Shown piece after piece: positions 31,928-43,371 of a stretch of 64,000 nt of DNA. The notes below the pieces were generated by a model, which saw nothing but the letters and a program-made list of their open reading frames with translations, was not told the DNA's origin and did no database searches. Position numbers and translations under genes: made by a program. The stretch covers positions 164,576,416-164,640,415 of the forward strand of contig CM054060.1 of assembly GCA_028641055.1 (NCBI GenBank). The letters are read 5' to 3'. This DNA is from Alopecurus myosuroides (lineage: Eukaryota > Streptophyta > Magnoliopsida > Poales > Poaceae). The first letter of the stretch is position 1, and each line of letters begins with the position of its first letter.

Positions 31928-34288
31928 TCCTGGTTGTGTAAGGTTCTTGGCTTGACGGCAGAATGCCAGAATGAAGTGCAGATTTTGGGCAGATTTCCGT
32001 ATTTGGGTCTTTTTGGAGATCTCCTTGGCTTTACTTTAACTGTTGAGCTGAATAAAGTTGAGCGGTTTATCCAAGTTCCGCTTGCTACTGACATTTCTGT
32101 TCAGAAGATGTGTTGAGGAGTAATGACTTGCTGTTATTTTCTTTTTCGAGTAACCTCTCGAGGGCAGAGCGTTCCTGCAATTCATATACTCCACTGCGGA
32201 AGAGAAAATTGGAATGACTTGCTGTTTGGAAGTTCCGGTAGTCCCACTGCGGAACTTGGCTGGCAATAGTCTTAATGAAAATTGTCCACCCATGTTTTTG
32301 TCCTCTTTTTCTCTTTGATCTTGCAGCACTCTACACCGGCCATGCTTGAAGCTTCAACAATGCCCTGTGATCCCGCATTTGTCAGTTTTGTCCCGCTACT
32401 GGGTTAGTTAGTATGCTCAGAGTCTGGAGATTCTATTTCATCCAATCAACCTTTCATAGCATGTTTGGGTCAAAGTACACTGACAGGGAGGGCTCAGGGC
32501 ATATACAATGCAGCCGCTTACCTACAGGGGGACTTTTACGGTGCAACTTACTAGTCCTATAGGGTATAAGTATTTGATCATCTCAACCGTCCATGAGGTG
32601 GGGCATTCTAAGGAAGTCAAGCTAGATATTCCTTTTTTTATTTAAGAGCAATTTATTCCACGGATAAAATATAATTTCCTTCCTATAAAAAAGATTGCGA
32701 GCATTGCCGTCATTAATTACAGGAAACTGAGAAGCGCTCTTCGCTCTTACGCATGCACAGCCCTCGCCGAATGTCATGCGTCCTCGCGAGTCCTTTACGA
32801 CAAGGACATGAAATTGTCAGGGCAGCGGAAGCAGGTCATCTTAAGCTGTGCCGCCAGCTCCTACTGCCGCTGTGACGCTGCCATGATAGCGGCCATGTAC
32901 CGGTCTTGCCGATATGCTTGATCCGTAACTCACACCGCTGCTGCTAATGTGTGCGCGCCTGTCCGCCGTCACGTTCTCCGTTGCGACCTTCTCTGCATTG
33001 GCCTGCCGCACCTTCATCTGCTTCGTCATGGCAACGGCGAGCACCGTACCGTAGGGCTCAGCCACGTAGCCGCTCAAGGGCCTGAAGCCGCTGCAGAAAC
33101 ATATGGCAAGATGTTACGGCATGGCTGCTTCTGCTGAAACCAGCGAGACGGTTGCTAGTGGTAAGAACGACAGTAATCATGTGCGGCTCGAAAGATGGAA
33201 AACAAAGCAATTGAATGGTCATCTGATTCATTGAAAAATGAGATCTCCTAAAATATACATTCCTTGTATATCCGGTCAGTGATTTTATTTTTACCGAAGC
33301 TGCCCTTCTGTAGAAAAATACTACTCATTTGATGAACTAGTATTGATAAATTTGGATCATTGGATCCGCTGAGCTGAACGGCCCATATTTTGTTGTCCCT
33401 ACCGTAAAAGAGCCGACCTACAGACGCTAGGAATTTGTTCCCAGTTGACCGGCAGTTGCGTGATCCAATCCTGGCCTACAGGTAATAGGCGTCGACGCAA
33501 AACGCAGCGACCGACGCTTCCTTCTAATTTCGCTTGCGGCAGAAAAATCGGACAGACTAGTTGGAATAGAAAGCGCCTGAAGCAAGAGTCCACGCGTTGG
33601 AGGCCTCGACTCCTCGCTCGAACGCTAGGATTAGTTTCCCGTTGCTTCTTCGCTCAAGCGTCTATTCAAGCGCTCAGCGTTGAACATGGCCTCACGGTGT
33701 CCTTGCTCCCAGCAGAAGCATCTGCTCGGAACAAGAAACTAGGAACATAAGCGCTCATGGGTGATGATGCCGCTCAACTTAACCTGCTGAAATCTCTTAA
33801 AGCATGGTAATCATCAAGGCTTCATGTACAAAACAAAATTTATCGATACCAAACAGCTTTTGTACAGTACACCACATATACAGAGGACATCACTTTCTGA
33901 TTACTATCAGGCCAAGAATAGCACAAAAACAAACGATAATTGCAATTAACAACTGTTCCCTGGAAGCATATGCCTTGAAGGGGTCTCACACTTTGAAGAT
34001 CAAGTGCAACTGCATCATTTGCACTTCTTTGGACAACGACGATGCCCATTGGTTTTCTGGGAAAGAAGGGTATTGGCCTCAAATGCTGAATCTTGTGACG
34101 GACTGCAGAATAACCCCCAGCTAGACCTACTTGCCAGCCAAACTCAAAGCTTGTGTGGCGCCATTAAGGTCCCCATGCTGCACATCATTCTTATGCACAG
34201 GTCACCATGAGCTAATAAGCAGCCTTGCGAAATGCTGCAATCAGGGATATTGCTTGTGCTTGGAGGAAGCTCCTGATGTACCCAGGCG
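31928..34288. other. Intergenic region between two convergent genes
   Basis: No supported gene. A GC-richer patch at 32840-33140 holds a 78-codon minus-strand frame without recognised features. Positions 33400-33750 hold a 101-codon plus-strand frame, also unrecognised and probably chance. Confidence 0.5.
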
Positions 34289-37200
34289 CTACTCTGGATT
34301 TCTGATGGTCCCGTGCTTTTGTGATACCATGAGCAACGATGAGAACTGGAGACAATAAAAACTAGTTATATTTTTGCCACCTGACTCGGATTTGATTTGT
34401 AAATCTAATGGTTTCTAGTTCTAAACGAGCATATACATGAATCGAGTATGGCTTGTCACTTGCAGAGTTGCAGCAGATTATATATCTACAACTCTTAACC
34501 AGAATGTAAGCAAACGAACCTCGGTGCCGGCAATTATGTTATCACTCAATGGATGGGCTGCACAGGAAAGCACCCTTTCGGATAAAGGAATAAACTTGTT
34601 TTCTGCAGGTTGATTTTCTTTGGAGCCTTGTGTGTCCTCGCTGAAACATGGATTACCAAGTGAGAAAGCAAGAATGAGCACCGTGCCTTAATGGGCTCAA
34701 ACAAGAATCTATTTCCAAGGGAGTTTTTTTTTTCAATGAGCCAAAAGGCATTGATAGATTGCCGATTTAGTTGATTGTGTGAATACAAAAATAAGAGAGA
34801 GAAAAGAAAAATCAGCTCACCTGTAATCAACATGGCATGCAGAGCTTGTATGTGGATAAAAATCCAGCACATACATTCCATTATTGGAGGAAGATCCAAC
34901 TGCATAAATCTGAAAAATGTAAACATATGACATGCATCAAATTCCTTAATGTGTTTCACTATATTTTATGTCAAAGAATGGAAATAATGGACTTTATGGC
35001 TAACATGGTAAGCAGGACTACATCTTTTAGCACTCATGAATTTAATTCGCCTCAATCTGATTTCTTATAGGGTATAATTGTAAGAAAATTCTTGCATGTG
35101 CTATAAGGGTGACCTAAAATATTTTCTTACTGAAGATGTCGGCAGCCAGGTCGCTTTCCGCTTATGCAACACGGAGTCCACACCCTCCCTAATATAATAA
35201 ACAGCAGAGAACCAGAAAACAATTTGGTCATATTTCCTTGGGGAAAGAATTTGGTAATATTTGTGAGGCTTACTAACAAAATTCTGTAATGTGGTCAAAG
35301 TTTGAAGAAATCCATAGATCAACACTTACAACCAAGCCGGAGGAGGGCAGTGCAGATGAGTCACACTGAGCGTGTTAACATTCAGGACTCCAGACCTAAC
35401 ATGGGATGCAGATAAAAGACAAATCACTGAGATGTGGCACATAGTAAGCACACAGCACATTGAAATTTATACTAGAAACTAAAGAATGATGGGTAAAAAA
35501 CTCTAGAAAGAACAAAGTAACCCTTACTTTTTATGGTTATATAATGACAATTAGTGAGATCTGAGATACTTACCAGCCATCATCAAGATGGAAAGACAAC
35601 TGATATGAGCAACTAGGGTTAAAATCTATAGACAAGATTTCACTTGAAACGATGTTTGATTGCTCCTGAAAATAGTTAAGAAGGTGAAACTAATGTAAAA
35701 GAATTAAAAATATATTATATAGCCTTAATATTGTAAGCAATATAATTTATGTGAACATAACAGTGCCTCCTCTATAGATAATGCTCTGGAACCCACATTT
35801 ATTCTTATATATCATTTAATCAAACATAAAATAATGCATTTCAAACATATAATAATGCATCTAATATTGTTTGGTGTGATGGTGTCTAACAGATATGTTG
35901 GCTCAGTGGACTAGAATACTTTTATTATGTGAGTCACCGTATGCCAATAGTTCTAACAATTTGGATGCTTCCACAATCGGACTAGTTGATAGTTCATTCT
36001 TTCATATAGAAACAGTCATTAATACAATGGGTATGTGAGGCGTCAATATGGGCCACAAGAATGCAAAGAGAAACATGAACTTTCTTTAGCAAAATTGCCA
36101 ATTATAACAGGTCTATTTATCTTTCCCATACCTTCAGCGATGCAATTTTTCCCAACAATGTTGATATCTTCACTGATGATAATGGTTGAACCTAGACAAA
36201 AAAATTGTCAGCATAGAAACAACTAACAAGGCAAGAAACCCTAGTACTAGTGTTGCCAAGACAGCTATGACATTGCTGTGTAAAAAGGTTTACAATAAAC
36301 GGCCATTTTTTGTACTACTTTCTCCGTCATATAAATGGCACTAGCATTGTCACAGGTCATGGCATGAAAACAAAATTAATATAAAATTAGATAGATTATC
36401 CCTCGTGATTACACTTCATAGTCATGCACTACCTATTTCTAAACTTATGCAGCTAGTTAACATGATATCTTGACAAAAGTTGTTTCTACAATTTAGGGTT
36501 CTTTAGCATATTTGAAGCATTAAGAAGTCTCAGATTAAGTTCCAGAGTTAATGATTTATCACTATGGTTCCGTGGATGAGGCGCATCTATCCTCTCTCTG
36601 AGAATTTGTTCATTTTTATTATCTTGCCACCTGGAAACCACTTATCCCAATTTATAAGTATATAAAAATGGAAGAATAAAAGCAACTTATGGGATATCAT
36701 TTGAAAATATCTTAGTAAAAAGTGTCCATTTACAATCAGAGGGAACTAGCTTGCCCTACTTGTAAACTGTCTGACTAGCTCTACCAGACAGTGCATGTGA
36801 AAATCTGTAGAAACTTATTGGTACAACATATATAAAGTTCACAAACAGAAGTTTGTTCTTTATATTCTCGAAACACTTAAATCATTATGTGGAATCAAGA
36901 TGCATGACCTTACATCAAATGAAAAGAAGCAGGTAGGGGCCTCCCCTCCCGTTTGTTTAAAAAAAAAGCAGAACTAGAAAAATATTTATCTGCTGAATGT
37001 ACCTCATTATGGCTTTGAAAAGCAGCAGAAGCTTTCCCTCCTCGCGTATCCCAAACATGAATTGTGCCATTTCTAGTTGCACCAAACACTGTCTGAAAAG
37101 ATAAACAGTGAGTCCCTATACGTGAGTGGTCCAATGTTTATGGCTAGAGTAAACTAATCACTGAAGTTAACATAAAGTGTAAATTAGATGAACTATTAAA

Positions 37201-40200
37201 GTTATAAGAAAATGTAAGCCACATCAATAGAAAAAATGGAGTTTTTACAGTACCCTGCACTCCTAGATTAACTATTTAGGTTATAAGAAAATGTAAGCCG
37301 CATCAATAGAAAAAATAGAGTTTTTACAGTACCCCTGTACTCCATAGGAGTAGCAGAGTGCCAACCAAATACGACCACTCATTTCAAATGCCTTGTTTAC
37401 TTCTAGTGTATTTGGGGATTATCCCAGGACTTTTTGACGATCAAAATCGTGAATTAAATATCTTAGATTACTTTTTGCCCTTGGAATCAAGGTACTCCCT
37501 TGTCTTCGGTGACCCATCGGTGACAGTACTCCCAGCTACTTAAGTTGGAGTGCCGGATAATCTTATCCATTGGATTGGAAAATATGGGTGGCTGGTATTA
37601 AGTTAAGCATACCATAAAAGAAATTAAAAAAATAACTAGATTACCATCTTATGTAACATTAAGTTTTGACGGTAGTTGCACCTAGACAGGATATTAAAGT
37701 TGAGTAATCGAAACAACAAATCAGCAGACTAAGCACATTACAAGATAATAGGTGATATTTAAAAAGACACTCTGAAACATAGGTTGGTGACTTGGTGTAT
37801 AAGAGGACAGCATTAACAAAACTAACGAACTATTGTTCTAGAACATCATGCTCTTACCTGACAATTAGGAGAGGTACATACTAATAGTTATAGAACAACA
37901 AATACTTAACATGAGCATACCCGATTATCCATATTTAGCTTGACACTGGTAAACTGAGATTCCGGGAGTGCTGTAAGCTCAATACAGTGTGTCTTACTTA
38001 GCCGCCTGTCCCACATGTAGACTGCGCCATCAAGCCCAGATGCAAATAGCCTAGATATGGCAAAATTGCAAAGTTCATGCATAATTTCCAGCAACAGAAG
38101 TCTCATTGAAAATATTAGTATCTGGTGCATGTATACAGTATACATAGCTTATGCCTCCTAATAAAGTACCAATATCGGTAAGGTGGTAGCAATGTTGACA
38201 GTACACTTCGTAATTAACACTGATAACCTGCCTTCACCTGGTGAAACAACATGCACCATAAGCAGAGTCTGAACTTCACAGTGACACCAAACGTACTACA
38301 TACTATGTTCTTGGAAACGCATCTCACCCATCTAGACAAGTAAAAGGTCTATCATCGGGGCAACAGAAAATATTAGCACGACTCCATTTATTTAGCTTCA
38401 CAATTATTAATATCTATTTAGTATTTCTTTAAGAGACTACAGAGGGTCAAACTACACTTTCCACTTTCTGTAAATAGAAGAAGAAACATGCTATGCGGTC
38501 AGTTGTCTAAAAAAAGCTCCGCGTTAATTACATAATAATAGAAATGTTTTATGATAAGCCTTATCTCAAATAACATGATGGTGTGAATAAGCACAAAAAT
38601 GTCGCATACCGTGACTTATCCTCTGACGTGAAAGCTAGATCAGTCAAACCCTTCCGGGAATCAGAGCAGAGAGCATGAAATTTGGTCTTCCCTTTCTGTA
38701 GAACCTAAAATATAATAACACAAAACAAAGGTCATGAGGGAGTAAAATTATGACTTTATGAGCAACGTAATCATGGACCTCGAGCTACTATAGGAAATTT
38801 CCTTATGATGGTGTAGAAGTGTAGACATCTGGAAGTATGTTTTTCTTCAAATATTATCTGGAAACCTTTTCTTTAGCATCCCGTAACTTTGTTTTAAATG
38901 ATGCGTAGGGAACCCTGTCTAATTATTATATGATTTAGACCAAGGATCAGTGCAACCTTCTGAAGATAGGTGTACCGGATAGCAGTTTGGATATCGGTAC
39001 TGTACCAAGCAAACTGGGTAAAAAACATACGTATGTGCTACGTAAGATAAGCTCAAAATTTCATGGCCTTATGTGGTGCCATTTGGCAGAAACAAAACAT
39101 GGAAGGTAACACCAGATATATATTTATTGGCATGATTATTTAGGAATTGAAAAAGAAAAAAAAACGCTATGATCTTTGAAATTCAGATGTAAGTCAATAT
39201 GGAGAAAAATATATTTCAAGTATCCTTGAGTAACATGTGATGATGTGAAGCATTTGTTAAGGAACAATGCAAAAAGGGTACTTACTTCAGTTGGAACAGA
39301 TGAGACATAACCAATATCATATAGTGAAACTTTGTCACTTTGGCTAGATGAGCAAACAATCTGCATCAGGCATGCTTAAATCTCAATAATAAAGTTAGAT
39401 AGAAAACATATGAAGTCAAAAGTGCTTCATTCGATTCATAAAATAAACCTAATTGTAGTCCCTAACTTCAGTTACACTTAGCAGTTAGCGTTCCTGGTCG
39501 ATGTGCCAAATCCACTGACTTCAAATAAAATGAAATATAAAAATCAATGCTGAAACTGACCTCATCTTGATTTCCTGGATTCCATCGGACAGCACACAAG
39601 GGCATACGGTTTGATATATGGAGCACATAGTTTGATGAGTCATCTGGCAAACCTATCAATGAAACAGTAGATTGCAGCAAAATTATGACGATGACCTGAG
39701 ATAGTAAATTATGAATAAATCATTTGGTGTGCGACTTCTCCTTATCTCAGAGTATGTCCTTGAATATTTTGAAAGGTTGTTTTACCAGTACAGTTTCATT
39801 TCAACCTTTTTGGTTTGCTATATGGATAATGGATACAAATTCTAACTGGATATTAGAACGGCTAACAAGGACACTTTTAATCCCAAACAAGGCACAGAGG
39901 AACATCCAGATTATTGGAATCCTCAATCTGGAATCCAAATACCAAATCACATGCACATGGCTCTATTTTCTCGAAGAAGATAATTTGAACTAGGAGAACA
40001 TCAGGGTTTCAAAACTATATCAACATTCTTAGGAAGTTATTGTTGCATATTTTATAGTAAGAACTTCCAAATGTGTAATGTATTTTAAAGCAAAATTGCC
40101 CACGATCTAAATCGGTACAGTGTACGACCATATGTTCCTGTTGGACCATTCCAATCCTGATCCTATGCAGAACCCAGTCTTATGATACACCGAACAAAGA

Positions 40201-42850
40201 TCGTTAAGGTGACATCCAACAATTATTCTATGATCTCTATCCTACCCATAGTAGCCGGAAACGGGGTCGATGCCACGTTCCTCGACCCAGGGTCGATCGA
40301 CCCAGAACGAGGGTCGGGAACGATGGCGGGTCGACGTGGGTCGAGGCCGGGTCACGGCTGGCCAGAACGCTGCCAATCTCCGTCCTACGGCCGGCCGGAA
40401 CGCGGCCGTCGAGGCACTGCGGCCGGCCCTGCGCCTGCTCCGTTCATCCGTCGCCGCCGTCATAGCTTTAGTCGCCAGCCATGTAGTCAGGCGAAGAGGC
40501 CACCAGACCGCTGGAAGCACAACTGGACTGGATTTCCTTCGGTGATATGTTTGTGTTCGTGGTGAAGATACAGAGTAGGCATGATTAGCAAGATGGGATC
40601 GGGGAAGAAACTGCCTTCGGGGGAAGTAGTCAACATAGTAGTTGGCTCTGGGCTGACATATGGACCCATTATTATGTTACTAGTACTCCCTCCGATCCAT
40701 ATTAATAGGTCATCAAGTGGATGTATCTAGACATGTTTTATTGCTAGATACATCCACTTGAGGACCTATTAATATGGGTCGGAGGGAGTAATAAATTTCT
40801 TTTTTCTCATAAAATGCTGATCTGGAGTTCCTAATTTCCTGGCTTGATTTTTGCCTACATGTCACGTAATTAAAGAAAAATCATCACCTATCACGACCAG
40901 TCTTATCGCACCGGGATCATCGACCCGAAATGGTGTGGATCCCGATCCTCGACCCAAATTGGTGTACCAAAGATGTATACCCCTTATCGAACCTTGTTCA
41001 TCGCAGCGACGAACCTCGACCCGCGACCCCATTCCTCGGCCCGGATGACCCGGATTCCTGGCAACTATGATCCTACCAACATAGGCGATCCTGGTGGGAA
41101 TATTATTTGAAAGGCATCTGCTATCAACATTTTCTAGAAAAGTGAGTCGGGTAAGCTTAACTTACTGCATGATGGATCATACAAGGAGCAGTATAAAGTC
41201 TCAAAGTCATGTACTGTTAAACACCCTGAGAGTGTCACTGATGCAAGGTATACTCCCTGCACAATTAAAAACACAAGGAAGATGCTTAAATATATTTATG
41301 TATCACAGTCTGACTAAAAAATCAGTAAGGAATCAACAGACTTTTGTTATACTTATTAATTCCGTTCAAATGGTCACTTCATTTTGCTTGCTAGAATCAA
41401 CGCAAGAATGTTTATTCCTTTTTCTAGGTGGAATGGGACATAACAGCCATTCCAAGAAGAATGTTCCGAAACTGGTAGCAATACTAACTAAACTAGGAAT
41501 AATGAATATTTTCATACATTTCGATGCTACCTTTTTATCAAATTCCATTGCTGAAACCCCCTCCCTGCCCAAATGCAGTAAAACAAGTTTAGTTGCCTAT
41601 CTGATAAGGACATGTTGCTACAAAGTGTGCAAATGAACTGTAGAAGGTGGTGCTAATACTAGTGATTTTGAAATACTCCAAAAAACATAAAAGCTAAATA
41701 CTGACCTCACTGGATGGTAACACCCAGCAAAAGTTGAAGCATTAATCATGCGACTTGCCTAAAAGGAGCAGCAGTGTAAACAGATTAGGCAGATAATACA
41801 CATGATTCAACACTACAAAATACAAAAGCAGCGTACTTATTGGAATTACATATGTCTGGCACCGTTCCTCGCCATGTGTGTAGTACTTGTGTTCGAAGGT
41901 CCTAGTCTTCTCAGGATAAAAAAGAACAATTTGTAACATTATTTTCTAGCGTATAAAAAGGATAAAGCGCTTCACTTAAAAAAAATAGATGTACCATAGG
42001 CAGTTAAGCACTGCTAAAATTTCTCCATTTTTGGGTATAAAAATCCAGATTTAACACACAGGTTGCCAATGTAAATTTCATATCTACAACAGAAATAGGA
42101 TTCTGCACTGTTTTGGAACAAAAGTAATGATCTATCTGAACTAGTCTACCGATAATATTTCGCCACTGTCCAGGAAGTTATAATAAGCACCTATGAATGT
42201 TGGGAAGTCATAAGCACAAATTCCGAAATCCCCGTGGACAAAAAAGACTGGACATTTGCAACATCCTGAAAGTGCTAAGTCCCAAATCATTGCGATTTTC
42301 AGGGTCTACCATAACCCCCCAAAACACACTACAATAGGTAAAAAATTGGTTCAAACTCACAATTTTAACAGTGAAATAGCCATCACTATTTAAGCTTTGC
42401 TCCCAGTAAACTACTCTAGCATTGCCTAATTGCCTTACCACTAGATTCCCTAAGGATGTCATAAATTAGCCAGTAGTATGCTACGATTCTGGAGAATTCC
42501 AGCCATTTAAGAACACCTACGCGGTAATTCCAGTTGGGACACAGCAATCGAGAGACAACCGAAAAAAAATAGCATCACTTGTTTCCAAGTTTCTACCACC
42601 TCGGCGTAGGAATCAAGGAGGCGGCGCGACTCCCGATGCCGGAACCTGGCGTCAATGCGCCCGTCCAGCTCAATGGCGATGCGGCTCCACCGGTGCCACC
42701 TACGGACCAGAAGGGAGGTCAGAACAGAGAGGAGACGTAACAGGCGGGGAGATGTCTGGGGTCCGAGGCGGAGCACCTCCGTGGCGGCGGTCCTGGCGCT
42801 TCTGAGCCCTCGCCGGCAAAAGGTGGCGCCGCCACGAGGAACTTGTCCAT
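34289..42850 (-). CDS. WD40-repeat protein gene, about 17 exons
   Basis: Exons read on minus: 42777-42850 (ATG at 42850, MDKFLVAAP), 42579-42699, 41850-41909, 41706-41758, 41166-41237, 39561-39652, 39286-39360, 38610-38704, 37921-38050, 37003-37092, 36132-36191, 35574-35665, 35330-35395, 35131-35188, 34821-34909, 34520-34640 and 34289-34345 (TAG at 34289-34291). All have AG/GT borders, and phases agree from 41237 to the stop. WD-type blades are clear: NRMPLCAVRWNPGNQDE, DKVSLYDIGY, FASGLDGAVYMWDRR and FGATRNGTIHVWDTRGG. The C-terminal part (VTHLHCPPPAWL, GMYVLDFYPH, SSLLMVSQKHG) looks conserved in plants. Such proteins are interaction scaffolds, often substrate receptors, but I cannot name the partner. 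The junction 41706/41237 is out of phase by one base, which suggests a missed microexon, a wrong border or a lesion. The 41850-41909 and 42579-42699 borders are less sure. Confidence 0.78.
37201..37346. repeat. Tandem duplication of 79 bp in a WD40-gene intron
   Basis: GTTATAAGAAAATGTAAGCC starts at 37201 and 37280. Each copy ends in GAGTTTTTACAGTACCC. Confidence 0.8.
40247..41069. mobile_element. hAT-type non-autonomous element (823 bp) in a WD40-gene intron
   Basis: Imperfect terminal inverted repeats run from CATAGTAGCCGGAAACGGGG (left) to the reverse complement of CATAGTTGCCAGGAATCCGG (right). An 8-bp duplication, ATCCTACC, flanks it at 40239-40246 and 41070-41077; this size is typical of hAT elements. 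Inside are many GGGTCG/CGACCC motifs and no transposase. A Stowaway MITE is inserted at 40686-40788, so the hAT element is older. It lies between exons 39561-39652 and 41166-41237. Confidence 0.85.
40686..40788. mobile_element. Stowaway-type MITE, 103 bp, nested in the hAT element
   Basis: Inverted repeats CTCCCTCCGATCCATATTAA... and ...TTAATATGGGTCGGAGGGAG, flanked by TA (40684-40685 and 40789-40790). Internal arms (AAGTGGATGTATCTAG) also pair. Confidence 0.9.
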
Positions 42851-43054
42851 GGCGCCGCCTGGTTAGGGTTGGAGTTCGACAAAAAAAATCCCGCCAAAAT
42901 GATACTAGGCGGGAGCGTGGCCGTGGAAAGAACAGTCCTAGAAGCCGCGGGATTTCTCGTGGCGTGGCCTCTACATTTGATTTGGCCGCCGGGTCAACTC
43001 TTGCCGTCAGATGGCATACAAAATCACTCCGTTCCAACTTATTCAAAATTTGTA
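42851..43054 (-). promoter_or_regulatory. Upstream region of the WD40 gene
   Basis: The 200 bp between the WD40 ATG and a Stowaway MITE. It must hold the 5' UTR and core promoter. No clear TATA box was found, and the sequence is GC-rich near the ATG. Confidence 0.4.
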
Positions 43055-43177
43055 CTCCCTCCGTCTCAAATTAATTGTCTCAAACTTCGACAAAAGTGGA
43101 TGTATCTAATACTAAAACATGTCTAGATACATCCATTTTTGTCTAACTTTGAGACAATTATTATGAGACGGGGGGAG
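43055..43177. mobile_element. Stowaway-type MITE, 123 bp
   Basis: Termini CTCCCTCCGTCTCAAATTAA and the inverted form ending GAGACGGGGGGAG, flanked by TA at 43053-43054 and 43178-43179. Most of it folds into a hairpin. It lies about 205 bp upstream of the WD40 start codon. Confidence 0.9.
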
Positions 43178-43371
43178 TACTAACATTTGCGGGAATATCT
43201 CTATATTTTACTGATTGTGCTCTCCACCTACCACCTACCGATGCCCGCTACTCCGGCAGCGGCGTCCACCGGCCTCACGCCGGCCGCCACTCCGGCGCCG
43301 GCCACCACCTACTCTGCTCTCCCCCCCCACCCTCCCTCACCCCCCTTCTTCTCTCCGCTAGCACAACCGGC

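Noticed and set aside
33445..33750. 101-codon plus-strand ORF in the convergent intergenic region
   Set aside because: Arg/Ser-rich chance frame with no splice signals, homology or conserved motif that I can see.
36319..36360. Third intronic Stowaway (TTTCTCCGTCATATAAATGG)
   Set aside because: Only one MITE-like end is present; no matching inverted end or TA duplication was found.
34289..42850. Naming the WD40 gene as a specific factor such as DCAF4 or ERCC8/CSA
   Set aside because: WD40 blades are clear, but the N- and C-terminal parts do not match what I remember of those proteins well enough.
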